From JAGOTP01 sp964598725 (GTDB taxonomy: Bacteria; Patescibacteriota; Patescibacteriia; 2-12-FULL-60-25): DNA of 64,000 nt. Within the stretch, counting starts at the first letter, position 1. Every line of letters begins with the position of its first letter. Positions 24,217-33,437 of this stretch are shown in pieces. Below the pieces are notes generated by a model. That model worked only from the letters and a program-made list of their open reading frames with translations. It was not told the DNA's origin and ran no database searches. The position numbers and the translations under genes were made by a program. The stretch lies in the NCBI GenBank assembly GCA_964598725.1, contig CAZRCW010000002.1, forward strand, positions 62,001 through 126,000, read 5' to 3'.

Positions 24217-24694
24217 TTGTATCCGTTTCGAATAGCGTCCGTTATCCTCTACTGCCGAAGAATCCATCTAAAGCCGTAATCATTTCATATTTCGTCCAGT
24301 CTTGCGCGCGTTGAATACTCAGTATTCACAATTACAATTACCGACTCAGCAAAGTGCCGAGTACTCAACAAAAACAAGTGATTCATACCTCAGTTTGATC
24401 GACAGGCGCGCATTGCGGAAATTCAAAACGCTTGGCGCTCGCTCAAGCCGAACCTATCCGAGCATGAGCGTTCGCGCCTCTTAAACGAGCTGTTAGACCT
24501 TGGGGTCGTGTTTTTAAAGACTAGCCAGCAAACACTCATAACATGTTTCTACTCTCTGCCGTAGCTCTCAAACAAACGGACTTTCTCTTTTTATACTTGA
24601 TCCTAATTTGATAGCACTGTCTGTAGGCTTACAAATACTAGCGATCTACGCAGTCGAGACACTCCGTTCCGGCTCTCCGAACAACTGCTAGCTC
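24217..24694. other. Gap with decayed coding sequence
   Basis: About 480 bases without an intact gene. The main content is the open frame described at 24391-24564. The rest shows no convincing promoter, repeat or RNA. Confidence 0.5.
24391..24564 (+). pseudogene. Possible gene remnant
   Basis: The frame from 24391 to the TAG at 24562 encodes about 57 residues of protein-like, helical sequence (AEIQNAWRSLKPNLSEHERS, LLNELLDLGVVFLKTSQQ), but no start codon lies between it and an upstream stop. It looks like the C-terminal end of a lost gene. Family unknown. Confidence 0.3.
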
Positions 24695-24832
24695 ATGCCC
24701 TACCCTTCCCCAGCTGAGGACGATCTCTCCAAAAATGGCTGTAGACTGATTCTTGTAGTCTTTTTAACACTCACCGCCTGTTTTGGCATTGTTGCGACCA
24801 TGTTTTATTTTGCATTTTACTACGGAAAATAA
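24695..24832 (+). CDS. Small single-span membrane protein
   Basis: 45 residues: a short polar N-terminus, then one long hydrophobic segment (LILVVFLTLTACFGIVATMF) and a short Tyr-rich end. A bidirectional terminator follows ten bases after the stop, which supports an expressed unit. No SD. Family unknown. Confidence 0.45.
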   Translation: MPYPSPAEDDLSKNGCRLILVVFLTLTACFGIVATMFYFAFYYGK

Positions 24833-24841
24833 TCCATAGAT

Positions 24842-24880
24842 AAAACCCCGTCTGTCATAGACGGGGTTTTATTTTACTTT
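24842..24880. terminator. Bidirectional intrinsic terminator
   Basis: AAAACCCCGTCT/AGACGGGGTTTT hairpin with A/T runs on both sides, between convergent genes. Confidence 0.85.
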
Positions 24881-24897
24881 TTCACGACTAGTCCTCG

Positions 24898-25242
24898 CTA
24901 GCTTTGCCCCATCTGACGCGCCTCCATAATCTCAATCGTCGCGCCCGGAACTCCAAAGTGTGGGTGGCCCTTAAACAATTCCGCGGCTGCTTCGAGCGAT
25001 TCGGCGGCAACATACGAAGACAGCATCATGCCATTCTTCGCGTCCTCGATCCCATTCTGAGTCACGCGCTTCGTTGTACCCAAGCTGATCGTGTTGAGCA
25101 CTGCGTCTTTATGTGCGTTCAGCCAAGCTCCCCATTCCTGCTGCATTTTTCCTTCCGCTTCTTTTCGTTCAGCTTCTGGCTTTTTCATCCATTCGTTCAA
25201 CGTGTCGACTGGCGCGATGTAGAGAACGGTAAAGTGTTTCAT
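24898..25242 (-). CDS. YciI-like protein
   Basis: 114 residues. The compact alpha/beta layout (HFTVLYIAPVDTLNEWM ... WGAWLNAHKDAV ... GMMLSSYVAAESLEAAAELF ... IEIMEAR) matches the YCII/dimeric ferredoxin-like family, small cytoplasmic proteins of mostly unknown function. A TAGCTA box ends eight bases before the ATG with no SD. A terminator follows. The 300 bases upstream (25243-25541) hold only a 26-codon frame (25292-25372, minus strand) that I do not call. Confidence 0.65.
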   Translation of the reverse strand: MKHFTVLYIAPVDTLNEWMKKPEAERKEAEGKMQQEWGAWLNAHKDAVLNTISLGTTKRVTQNGIEDAKNGMMLSSYVAAESLEAAAELFKGHPHFGVPGATIEIMEARQMGQS

Positions 25243-25541
25243 AGAAGTACTAGCTATTGAATTAAACCATCAAATTCATCGTAGCACGTTTTCAACGAAG
25301 CGACTGAATACAGCCTAGCACCAGCACCGGCAGGTGGTCGATGAACGTGTAAACATCCAGACCATCCGCCATGCCGTGCGCTGTGTTTTGGGACGGATGT
25401 GATTTCCACTATGTTCCAACCTGCGTCCAACGGTGCGTTCGCGCTGGTTCAGTAGCAGCATAATAAACGAAAAATAACAGATGGCTGTGTAACGAATAAC
25501 GATTGTTCTAGGATCTCCACCCATGTATAGTCGGTTTATCT

Positions 25542-26129
25542 ATGAGAATCATCTGTATCCGGCATGGCCAAACGACGGGCGACGTAGAGGATCGCTACGG
25601 CGGAAGTTACAACGATCACTTGTCTGAAGAGGGCAAAAAACAAGTCGCTGCTCTTAGAGAGGAGCTAGCCACAAAAAAGATCGAGACGCTGATCTCAAGC
25701 CCACTCATCCGTACTCGCGAAACCTCAACAATCATTTCCCGAGGAGCCATTCCGGTTGTGATAGAAGAGGATTTTCAAGAGCGGAATCAATACGGCATCC
25801 TTACTGGGTTGATAAAAGGCCAAGCAAAATACATTTACCCGGATCTCGTCGAACAAGCGAAAGATCGCTTGAACACGCTCGAAGATGCCGAATCGTACGT
25901 AGGTTTCAGCAATCGTATTCAGATCGCATTCGATCGCGTTCTTTTGGATCACTCGTCTGATTGCATCGGCATCGTCTGGCATGGCGGCCCATTACGTGTT
26001 CTGTTTCGAGATATTCTGAAGATGGGCGAGCTCGGAAAAGAGATTGGTGATTGCGCTTGGGTAGAGCTTGAAAAAGAAGGAAGCACATTCAAGATACTCG
26101 ATTCAAAAAGACTTGAGTTTTTATTTTAG
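25542..26129 (+). CDS. Histidine phosphatase (phosphoglycerate mutase-like)
   Basis: 195 residues. IICIRHGQTTGDVEDRYGG holds the catalytic RHG motif at the N-terminus, LISSPLIRTRETS the second conserved block, and GIVWHGGPLRVLF the second catalytic His. This is a complete branch-1 histidine phosphatase; the substrate is unknown. TATAGT ends 10 bases before the ATG with no SD. It is convergent with the YdeI gene, six bases apart. Confidence 0.85.
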   Translation: MRIICIRHGQTTGDVEDRYGGSYNDHLSEEGKKQVAALREELATKKIETLISSPLIRTRETSTIISRGAIPVVIEEDFQERNQYGILTGLIKGQAKYIYPDLVEQAKDRLNTLEDAESYVGFSNRIQIAFDRVLLDHSSDCIGIVWHGGPLRVLFRDILKMGELGKEIGDCAWVELEKEGSTFKILDSKRLEFLF

Positions 26130-26135
26130 AGCTCC

Positions 26136-26756
26136 TTACTTCTTCGCCTCCTTGTCTTTCGGTTTGAACAAATGAATCGCCTCTTTTCGCGCGAGCATCT
26201 CAACCATCTCGTTGAGTCTTTTTGTACGCGTTTCAGCCTTCTTCGCGGTCTGTAGACGCCAAACGATGGCGTAAACATTCGATCTATTCAACGTTTTGAA
26301 AAAAGCATGAGCAGCTTTGTTTTTGTTTAACGCCTTCAAAAGGTCCTCTGGAACCGTCATATCTTTCGGTGAGTCATAGGCCTGATCCCAACGTCCATCC
26401 GCTTTTGCCGCATCGACTTCTCGCTGACCTTCAGGCAGCATGCGTTTCTCTTTGATTAAGCGTGCGACGTGTTCACGGTTCTTTTTTGACCAGATCCCTT
26501 TTGGTCGGCGTGGTGTGAATCGCTGAATGTATGATTCCGCATCAAACGTTTTCACCTGACTATCGATCCAGCCGTAACACAAGGCTTCATCTAACGCTTC
26601 CGCGTAGACAATCGTTTTTACCCCAGACGCTTTTTTGAAGAAGCGAAGCCAAATACCGGGTGAGCTCTTATGATGAGCCTTGAGCCATGACCTGAAGTCG
26701 CTGGAGGAGGAAAACGGAATGATTTGTAGATCTGTCGCTTTTGTAACGGTTGGCAT
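26136..26756 (-). CDS. YdeI/OmpD-associated family protein
   Basis: 206 residues. SDFRSWLKAHHKSSPGIWLRF, then EALDEALCYGWIDSQ and FTPRRPKGIWSKKNREHVARL are the signature blocks of the YdeI family, small soluble proteins linked in some bacteria to bacteriocin or peptide tolerance; mechanism unknown. I placed the start at the ATG 26754-26756. A TTG at 26789 that overlaps the VanW stop is an alternative. It is directly downstream of the VanW gene, so cotranscription is likely. Confidence 0.8.
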   Translation of the reverse strand: MPTVTKATDLQIIPFSSSSDFRSWLKAHHKSSPGIWLRFFKKASGVKTIVYAEALDEALCYGWIDSQVKTFDAESYIQRFTPRRPKGIWSKKNREHVARLIKEKRMLPEGQREVDAAKADGRWDQAYDSPKDMTVPEDLLKALNKNKAAHAFFKTLNRSNVYAIVWRLQTAKKAETRTKRLNEMVEMLARKEAIHLFKPKDKEAKK

Positions 26757-26785
26757 AGCTGAATACGGATTAGGGGAAGGCGCCC

Positions 26786-27598
26786 TCAATTTCTCTCTTC
26801 TAATAAAGGCTCATACATCATCTTCGCTCTGTTCCTTGCAATCTCTTCTTCTCTCACACCTTGCGAAGACTCGATAATACGCACCAGGCGATTTGAACGA
26901 ACATAACCGCCCCAAGGTAGCGACTCTATTGCATGGTCGCGCTCCTCTATTCGATAGCGCTCGGGCGATGTTTGGTCAGAACGCCATTCCCCGACTAGAT
27001 AGCCCTCTTCCATTCGAAGTCGTAACTGAAACTGACACGGGGTTTTATTCAACAAAACGAGATCCAAAAACGGAAAATAACAGGTTGCCCCTGAACCGAA
27101 GGGTTGCGTCCGTACGGCATCAGGAAAAACATCATATCCATGACGCCAACGCTCAACGACTGTTAACGGTGTATGTAGCGTCATCCAGAAGAGAAGATTG
27201 GACAGCTGACATAGCCCACCCCCAATACCCGCCTTGAACTCGCCGTCCTCTAAGATCATTCCCGGAAGATAGCCTTTTCGCTCGGTAGGATTCCCAATCA
27301 CTTTCCAATAAGATAAGGCTTTCTGAGATGAAAGCACCAGTCCATCAAGACGTGCGATCGCGAGTTTCAAATTCTGTACTTTATTTTCCTGAAGATACTG
27401 TTCTACATCTTTCAGCTGACGAAATAACGGTGTTCGATGTGTAAAAATACAGTAAGGTAAATTCTCTTTCGTGAAACGATATTGATACCAAGTACGCTGA
27501 CGGAACCAATGCAGATAACGCCGTACAGAATAATAGCTCCGTCCAAGGAACTTTCTAAATGCGCTACGCTTGCTCGGTTTTCTGAAATCGTACTTCAT
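26786..27598 (-). CDS. VanW-family protein
   Basis: 270 residues. GIGGGLCQLSNLLFWMTLHT is the hallmark of the VanW domain, found next to vancomycin-resistance genes and widely in CPR and Firmicutes; its biochemical role is unknown. The N-terminus is basic with no clear signal peptide. TATACA ends nine bases before the ATG at 27598. It likely forms an operon with the YdeI gene. Confidence 0.85.
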   Translation of the reverse strand: MKYDFRKPSKRSAFRKFLGRSYYSVRRYLHWFRQRTWYQYRFTKENLPYCIFTHRTPLFRQLKDVEQYLQENKVQNLKLAIARLDGLVLSSQKALSYWKVIGNPTERKGYLPGMILEDGEFKAGIGGGLCQLSNLLFWMTLHTPLTVVERWRHGYDVFPDAVRTQPFGSGATCYFPFLDLVLLNKTPCQFQLRLRMEEGYLVGEWRSDQTSPERYRIEERDHAIESLPWGGYVRSNRLVRIIESSQGVREEEIARNRAKMMYEPLLEERN

Positions 27599-27726
27599 TG
27601 AATCATCTGTATACGTCGTCTATTCGAGACGAACATCAGCCTACCAGATAAACAATCCCCGTTCACTGGTAGCATAACGACCACCTAAAAAGTGGTCGTC
27701 ACGCGGTTAAATCAGGACTATCTATA

Positions 27727-28497
27727 TTACAAGCTCTTCTCTTCATTTTTCTCAACAAAATACAGCATTCCATCGCTAAATACTTTCGCCAATCCTACAC
27801 GATACTTCTCGTAGTACTTCGTAAAACGCGGATCCTCTACATACGTCTTCGCGAGACCTCGATACATCTCAAAGTTCGGTTCATACCAGGTACTCAGCGA
27901 TTTGAAGTGCTCGGCGATCAACGCTTGGAATTCCGCGCTCGTTGCACCCTTGTCCATGGTCGCCGCCACCTTCTTCATGAAGGCATCTGAGTCTTGCTTA
28001 TATTTCTCGTAATCCGCTTTGGTCATCTTCGACGCGCGTTCCATCGATTGCTTGTAGGCTTCCGTATTCCCCCACTTCTGTTTCACCTCGTCTGCGTAGT
28101 TCTTAATCGTGTCTTCTCCGAAGGTCTCATAGAGCTCCTTCATATCTTGGTCGTCCATAGAAGTTCCACGCTCCAATTTCTGGAGAGTGGTATCAATTGT
28201 TTTAAGTAATCCGGACAAGCGCTTTTTCTTCAGCTCGATCATCGTTCGATGATCACGGAGCGCCTGCCCAAGATCAAAGCTCTTCGCTGTCAGCACTCGT
28301 TTGATCTCGTCCACTGGAAAATCGAGTTCACGGAAGAAGAGGATCTGTTGCAAGAGCAGCAACTCACGCTCTTCATAAACACGGTAGCCATTTTTTTGAA
28401 TCGCCGACGGCTTCAACAAACCAACCTCATCGTAATAATGAAGTGTTCGGACACTGACGCCGGCGAGCTTAGCCAGTGCGTTGACGGTATAGGGCAT
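27727..28497 (-). CDS. MerR-family regulator with TipAS domain
   Basis: 256 residues. MPYTVNALAKLAGVSVRTLHYYDEVGLLKPS is the MerR winged helix (quoted in part: SVRTLHYYDEVGLLKPS), followed by the coiled dimer helix. The C-terminal ~140 residues (ELYETFGEDTIKNYADEVKQ onward) match the TipAS antibiotic-recognition domain. Proteins of this build activate drug-response genes on binding a ligand. It is divergent from the lectin-type surface gene. No spaced MerR operator was identified with confidence. Confidence 0.88.
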   Translation of the reverse strand: MPYTVNALAKLAGVSVRTLHYYDEVGLLKPSAIQKNGYRVYEERELLLLQQILFFRELDFPVDEIKRVLTAKSFDLGQALRDHRTMIELKKKRLSGLLKTIDTTLQKLERGTSMDDQDMKELYETFGEDTIKNYADEVKQKWGNTEAYKQSMERASKMTKADYEKYKQDSDAFMKKVAATMDKGATSAEFQALIAEHFKSLSTWYEPNFEMYRGLAKTYVEDPRFTKYYEKYRVGLAKVFSDGMLYFVEKNEEKSL

Positions 28498-28617
28498 AAT
28501 GCAGAGAAAAGGCAGGTGTCGACCCCTACCCTAAAACCAAGACTAAACTATTACGCAACGTCAGGGTCAAGCCTCGACCATTTCTTCAGCTTGTCTATGC
28601 TATACTATAGGCCATCT

Positions 28618-31290
28618 ATGCGTCGTCTCCTTCGTTCTTTTTCACGTATCGCTTTGCAATTCAGTATAGGGATTTTTGCCCTTTTGATTTCTGCTTTTCT
28701 GTTCGCTCCTTCTGCCCAAGCAGCTCTCACCCTCACCAGTGGCACGAATGCTACAACGACACCGAACGTCGCCACGGCTATCACCGGTTTTCAAATCGTT
28801 GGGCCATCCGCTTCCACAACCCCTGTCCAGCTCCGCGTCACGAGCGGCAGTTTATCCATGTCGATGACAACGGGTCTGACGTTTTCCGGTCCAACTACCG
28901 GTAGCAGTATCAACTTTAGCGGAACGGTGACGAATATCAATAACGCCTTAGCTACATTACGTTACACTCGCTCGAGTACCGGAACCGATACACTCGAAGT
29001 TTCCTTGGTGAATCAAGGCGAGGTCTTCTTTGGGGCGAACGGGCACCTCTACCAATACATTGCTGGCAGCTATACCTGGTCTCAAGCAAAAACCGCCGCT
29101 GAAGGTCGCATGGCCTACAATTCGCACGGCTATTTAGCGACCATCACTTCGAGTACAGAAAACGATTTCGTCTATACCCGCATTTCAGGCGATGGCTGGT
29201 TAGGTGCGACTGACGAAGCACTCGAGGGCACCTGGCTTTGGGCGACGGGTCCGGAAGCAACCCAAGCTTTCTACACCGGCGTCGGCGGAGCTGGCGGAGC
29301 CCCTGTAAGCGGTCGCTATAACAGCTGGGCGTCAGGTGAACCAAATGATTATGGAACCGGCGAGGACTGTGGGTACATGTATGCCTCACAAAGCGGTGAA
29401 TGGAACGACTTCCCTTGTTCCGTTTCCCAGGGCTACGTAGTCGAATTCGGCGCTCCGAGCGATATGCCTACCATCGTCGCGACCGACATCACGATCGTCA
29501 CGGCCGACGTCCCAGCGATTACAAGCCTCTCTCCCGCCAACGGCGCAACGCTTGTCAGCCCATCGAGTAATTTGGTCATCAACTTCAGCAAATCAGTGAC
29601 TCCAAGCTCCGGGGCGATCTTGATTAAAAAAGCTTCAGATAATTCGACCGTCGAAAGTATCAACGTAGCAAGTGGACAGGTAACCGGCAGCGGCACAACG
29701 AGTATCACGATCAATCCTAGTACAATCCTCGACGATACGACCGCCTATTACATCATCGTTCCAAGTACCGCATTCGTTGATGCGAGCTTAAATCCATTTG
29801 AAGGCGTGAGCGCGAGTACCACCTGGACGTTCACAACCGCCGACGTGAATCCTCCGTTGATCACTTCGATCAGCACTTCGACCGCCGCTACCAGTACGCT
29901 GAGCGTTACTTGGGACACCTCGGAACTCGCCTCCACTAAATTCGCTTATGGATTGACGGACGCGCTCGGTCTCACAACGGTTGAAACAGATACCTCGACC
30001 CAGGTACTCTCGCACAGCGTTTCTCTGAATAACCTTCTCCCGTGTACCAGCTATCAGTTCGCCGTCGTTTCACGTGATGCGTCACTGAATAGCGCCACAT
30101 CCAGTTTGAGCGGATTTACGACCGCCGGTTGTTCAGGCAACGAAACACCTCTCGCAACCACCTCGACCGTTATCACGTCTGCGAGCGGGGGCAGCAGTCA
30201 GATTGAATCCAACGATCAGATGCTGACCGTTACCACTCCAAGCAACTTCACGACCACTTCAACGTCGGTCGCTATTCAGATCAAGGCGATTCCAAATGAG
30301 AGTGTCCTCGCTGAACTTGGACGCCCTACGTTGGTGCGTACAGAGGTTGGCCCGATCGTATTTGATGTGAAAGCCATCATCAACAATACCACCGTCCTGG
30401 ATTCGTTCGACCACGAAGTCACGCTTACCTATACCTATAACGATACAGACGTCGTCGGCCTCAACGAATCCTCGCTCTGGCTCTATCACTACCACAATGA
30501 TGAGTGGCAGGCGTTAAATGCCTGTACGATCAACACCGATACCAATACGGTGAGCTGTACCACTCCCAATTTCTCCATTTTCGGCTTGTTCGGTAACCCA
30601 CCACCCGTTCCAGTGACCCGATCAGGCGGAATGCCTTGGTCGCACGTTGATCCAACCCTCCTGCCTGCCGTTCCGCCGTTCATCATTAATAATAATGCGT
30701 TAGACGCTCCGACGACCACCGATCGTACCCTCCATCTGACGTTCAATGCCGATCCGATAACGGTCAACGGTTACGCGGCTTCGCTTCGCCCGGACTTTGC
30801 TTCTGCCAGCATCTTTCCTCTCAGCAATACAACGTTCACCTTGCCGGATGCGCCAGGCACCTATCGTATTTACTTGAAATATTATTCAACAACCGGCCTT
30901 CCATCGGTTACCTTCTCGCGTCTCGTACGTCTCGTTTCCGCAACCCATATCCCCACTCTTCCATCACTACCAGAACATTCGGCCACCTCGACACTCGTGA
31001 AGGTCGACCTCTTCACCCGTCCTCTTACACTTGGGACTGCAAGCGAGGATGTTCGACGATTGCAACGCTTCCTGAATGAACGCGGGCTCACCGTAAAAGC
31101 GACGGGTGCGGGAAGTCCCGGAAATGAATCCACCCTCTACGGCTCTTTCACGGCAAATGCCGTACGACGCTTCCAAGAAACCTACGCCTCAACCATTCTC
31201 ACTCCGCTCGGGTTGCGCCGCGGAACAGGTCTGCTCGGTACTTCCACTATCGCCTTCATCAATCAACTCTTGAATACTCGGTCCCGCTAA
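28618..31290 (+). CDS. Secreted C-type-lectin-like surface protein with peptidoglycan-binding end
   Basis: 890 residues. Signal peptide (ending AQAA), a beta domain, then a C-type lectin domain (about residues 137-278) with WLGATDEALEGTW, YNSWASGEPND and CGYMYASQSGEWND. Next is a Big_5-like domain (ITSLSPANGATLVSPSSNL), an FN3-like domain and further beta domains. The C-terminal ~90 residues (VRRLQRFLNERGLTV ... FTANAVRRFQ) are a PG_binding_1 domain. It is likely anchored to the wall with the lectin exposed to bind sugars. TGCTATACT ends 11 bases before the ATG, which decides this start over the frame opening at 28249. Confidence 0.88.
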   Translation: MRRLLRSFSRIALQFSIGIFALLISAFLFAPSAQAALTLTSGTNATTTPNVATAITGFQIVGPSASTTPVQLRVTSGSLSMSMTTGLTFSGPTTGSSINFSGTVTNINNALATLRYTRSSTGTDTLEVSLVNQGEVFFGANGHLYQYIAGSYTWSQAKTAAEGRMAYNSHGYLATITSSTENDFVYTRISGDGWLGATDEALEGTWLWATGPEATQAFYTGVGGAGGAPVSGRYNSWASGEPNDYGTGEDCGYMYASQSGEWNDFPCSVSQGYVVEFGAPSDMPTIVATDITIVTADVPAITSLSPANGATLVSPSSNLVINFSKSVTPSSGAILIKKASDNSTVESINVASGQVTGSGTTSITINPSTILDDTTAYYIIVPSTAFVDASLNPFEGVSASTTWTFTTADVNPPLITSISTSTAATSTLSVTWDTSELASTKFAYGLTDALGLTTVETDTSTQVLSHSVSLNNLLPCTSYQFAVVSRDASLNSATSSLSGFTTAGCSGNETPLATTSTVITSASGGSSQIESNDQMLTVTTPSNFTTTSTSVAIQIKAIPNESVLAELGRPTLVRTEVGPIVFDVKAIINNTTVLDSFDHEVTLTYTYNDTDVVGLNESSLWLYHYHNDEWQALNACTINTDTNTVSCTTPNFSIFGLFGNPPPVPVTRSGGMPWSHVDPTLLPAVPPFIINNNALDAPTTTDRTLHLTFNADPITVNGYAASLRPDFASASIFPLSNTTFTLPDAPGTYRIYLKYYSTTGLPSVTFSRLVRLVSATHIPTLPSLPEHSATSTLVKVDLFTRPLTLGTASEDVRRLQRFLNERGLTVKATGAGSPGNESTLYGSFTANAVRRFQETYASTILTPLGLRRGTGLLGTSTIAFINQLLNTRSR

Positions 31291-31330
31291 ACTACATCAC
31301 CCCGCACCATCTGGTGCGGGGTGATGTAGT
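31291..31330. terminator. Perfect 19-bp hairpin between convergent genes
   Basis: Positions 31291-31309 are perfectly complementary to 31312-31330. No T run flanks it, so it may act as a transcript-end stabiliser or Rho-type block rather than a classical terminator. Confidence 0.6.
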
Positions 31331-31334
31331 TCTC

Positions 31335-31470
31335 TCTTCCATCCTCCCATAGGAGGATGTCAAAGATGTTCGGACGGTCAGGGACGCCCGGGGAAGTACA
31401 ACGCGTCACCGCGTTGCCTTGCCTGACTTCGGTCTCAGAGAAGAGACCACAAGGAAGAAACCTATCGTCA
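31335..31470 (-). ncRNA. Cluster of three hairpins in the 3' region of the DUF2325-like gene
   Basis: CATCCTCC/GGAGGATG (31339-31358), AACGCG/CGCGTT inside TCAGG/CCTGA (about 31379-31427), and GGTCTC/GAGACC (about 31433-31452). Candidate 3'-UTR structure. Confidence 0.35.
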
Positions 31471-31473
31471 CTT

Positions 31474-32703
31474 CTACTCTTTGGGAGCGAGCTGCTTCTC
31501 GATGGCGGCAAGCGCCTCGTTTACAGCGCCTTTACCAGCCTTCCTACCATAGCCGACGGGAGTAAGCGGAGTGGAAGTGCGTGCCGCCTCAACCACCAGG
31601 TTGAAGTGACGATGCCCGATAAGCTCTTCGAGCACCATCACCGCTCCGATCCTCCCCCCACGAACACGATCGGCTAACGAGCTAACTCCTTGGGCATTGC
31701 CGTCGCTGGTCTCAATCCAATCGACGTTCTTCCCAAGCAAGCTCTTCAAACGCTCGAGCTTCTCGGGCTCTACCGTCCCTCCCAGCAGCACCAACGGCTT
31801 TAGAGCGCAGAGCTCCTTCAGCCGTGGTACATCGGGGAAGTCTGACGGACCACTTTCGTTCTCCGCCGCCGCTCCAGCGACGACCGCCGCGCGCAGACTT
31901 ACCGGGATCTCAATCCTGGACGTAAGAGCCCGCCGCGACGGATCCTGCGCCTGCTCGCGCGCACGCTTTGCGCGATCTGCACGAGCTGTCCAGTCACCAC
32001 GGTGACTAAGCGCCAGGCCGAAAATGTCACGCGTATTCCGCTGAAAGGCCTTAGCCGTCAGCATACGGAACATCCTGGTGAGGACATCGTTCTCATCTTT
32101 TAGCCCACGAGCCTGAAGCGCACGAGCTCTACAAGCGAGCTCTTCTGCCCAGGGCTTAAAAATCGCGTCCGGCTCATTGTCGAGCCTATCCGCGATCCCA
32201 GAGAACTCCTCCCAGAGAGCCCTGACTTCCGGCGCCGTGATCCTGGTCGCTGGTCGTGAAGGAGACTCCTCACTCCTATCTACCATACGAGTCACCCCGG
32301 GTGATACGCTCAGTAGAGAAGTGAGCGGCGCTGCTGCTACCTCAACTGTGTCCACCTCTTCTGTGGCCATCTCCGCCCTAATGTCGGTCGGCGGAGCACG
32401 AAGCTCCGGCAGATGGCTGATCAAGGCGAGAAGCGCCTTGGCGAGGTCCTCAAGGCTCTGTGTGGCAACGGGCTCAGCCGTAGACGGGGAGATGATCCCG
32501 ACCTTCTCAGCAGCTTCTGACACCTTGGCTACAGCGACAGCAGCCTTCGCTTCAAGGTACGCATCCAGCAGCTGCTTGATCTGAAAGACCAATGCCGCCG
32601 GTTCACGCAGTTCTTCCCCGATCCGTTCCTCGATACGCTCGAGGAGGCTGTCGAGCGCGTTGGACCTGGGTATCTGACCCTGGTCTTTGCTTTCTTGGCT
32701 CAC
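31474..32703 (-). CDS. DUF2325-like protein with long helical N-terminus
   Basis: 409 residues. The N-terminal ~300 residues are helical and charged. The C-terminal ~105 residues (LKPLVLLGGTVEPEKLERL, VMVLEELIGHRHFNLVVEAA) resemble the DUF2325 fold: a GG loop, then a strand with His followed by a hydrophobic helix. DUF2325 function is unknown. The gene uses a GTG start with AAAGGTG upstream, and a TTGACA-17-TAGAGT promoter at 32847-32875 leaves a leader of ~137 bases. It is solitary, G+C-rich, and part of the SD-led cohort. Confidence 0.6.
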   Translation of the reverse strand: MSQESKDQGQIPRSNALDSLLERIEERIGEELREPAALVFQIKQLLDAYLEAKAAVAVAKVSEAAEKVGIISPSTAEPVATQSLEDLAKALLALISHLPELRAPPTDIRAEMATEEVDTVEVAAAPLTSLLSVSPGVTRMVDRSEESPSRPATRITAPEVRALWEEFSGIADRLDNEPDAIFKPWAEELACRARALQARGLKDENDVLTRMFRMLTAKAFQRNTRDIFGLALSHRGDWTARADRAKRAREQAQDPSRRALTSRIEIPVSLRAAVVAGAAAENESGPSDFPDVPRLKELCALKPLVLLGGTVEPEKLERLKSLLGKNVDWIETSDGNAQGVSSLADRVRGGRIGAVMVLEELIGHRHFNLVVEAARTSTPLTPVGYGRKAGKGAVNEALAAIEKQLAPKE

Positions 32704-32846
32704 GATGCACCTTTCTACCGATCTTCCGATCTGATTTTTACGTTGTTCCCCGCCATTACAACTACCCGAAGATAGCTTTATGGACAGGACACTGAGCTTG
32801 CTAGAAGCCCAGAATCCTAGCCACGATGCATCGCCTGTAACGGTTG

Positions 32847-32875
32847 ACTCTACAAATAAAAGACTATTTTGTCAA
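32847..32875 (-). promoter_or_regulatory. Sigma70-type promoter
   Basis: Minus strand: TTGACA (32870-32875), 17 bases, TAGAGT (32847-32852). The spacer begins AAATAG, as at 55616-55645. Confidence 0.75.
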
Positions 32876-32952
32876 AAAACTGGCTTGATCTGGTCTTTAT
32901 TTGATCCTCCACCCTTCATCCTCCCTTCATGTTCAGTGGGTAAGGTGATTGT

Positions 32953-33420
32953 ATGTTCGTCGCGACCCACACCATCATCGGTGCCGTGATTGGCGCCGCC
33001 TTTCCGAACCATCCGGTTGTGGCTTTTATTGGGGCGTTTGTGGGGCATTTTCTGACCGATATGATCCCTCATGGGGATACGAAGCTCTACCGCGACCACC
33101 TGGTGGGTTCACGAAAGCTGTTGGCTCGCATCTATCTGATTGGCGATATCGTGGTCGCAGTCGGCATTATTGCTTACCTCCTCCAGCAATCGATCATTCA
33201 AACCCATCCAACGATCGCAATCGGCATCTTGGGAAGCGTCTTACCCGACCTGATCGTTGGTCTCTACGAAGCCTTTAAGTGGAAATGGACTACTCATTTT
33301 CATCGTTTGCATTTTTTCTTCCATAATTTCATCAGTAGCCGGACCGGGGATCTTCCGCTCTATGCAGGCGTCGTCATGGAGCTTGGTATCACCTCTCTTC
33401 TCTTCTTCCGTCTAGTGTAG
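32953..33420 (+). CDS. Membrane protein, YdjM/DUF457-like
   Basis: 155 residues. THTIIGAVIGAAFPNH and GHFLTDMIPHGD near the N-terminus, plus several hydrophobic segments and HRLHFFFHNFI, recall the YdjM/metal-dependent hydrolase-like inner-membrane family, in which paired His/Asp lie in membrane helices. Activity has not been shown for most members. AAGGTG lies just before the ATG. It is followed 17 bases later by the two-component genes and may be cotranscribed with them. Confidence 0.65.
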   Translation: MFVATHTIIGAVIGAAFPNHPVVAFIGAFVGHFLTDMIPHGDTKLYRDHLVGSRKLLARIYLIGDIVVAVGIIAYLLQQSIIQTHPTIAIGILGSVLPDLIVGLYEAFKWKWTTHFHRLHFFFHNFISSRTGDLPLYAGVVMELGITSLLFFRLV

Positions 33421-33437
33421 CAAGCTCTGGGTCAGGT

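Noticed and set aside
25243..25541. A 26-codon frame (25292-25372, minus strand)
   Set aside because: Too short, no start signals and no terminator of its own; I see nothing else certain in this gap.
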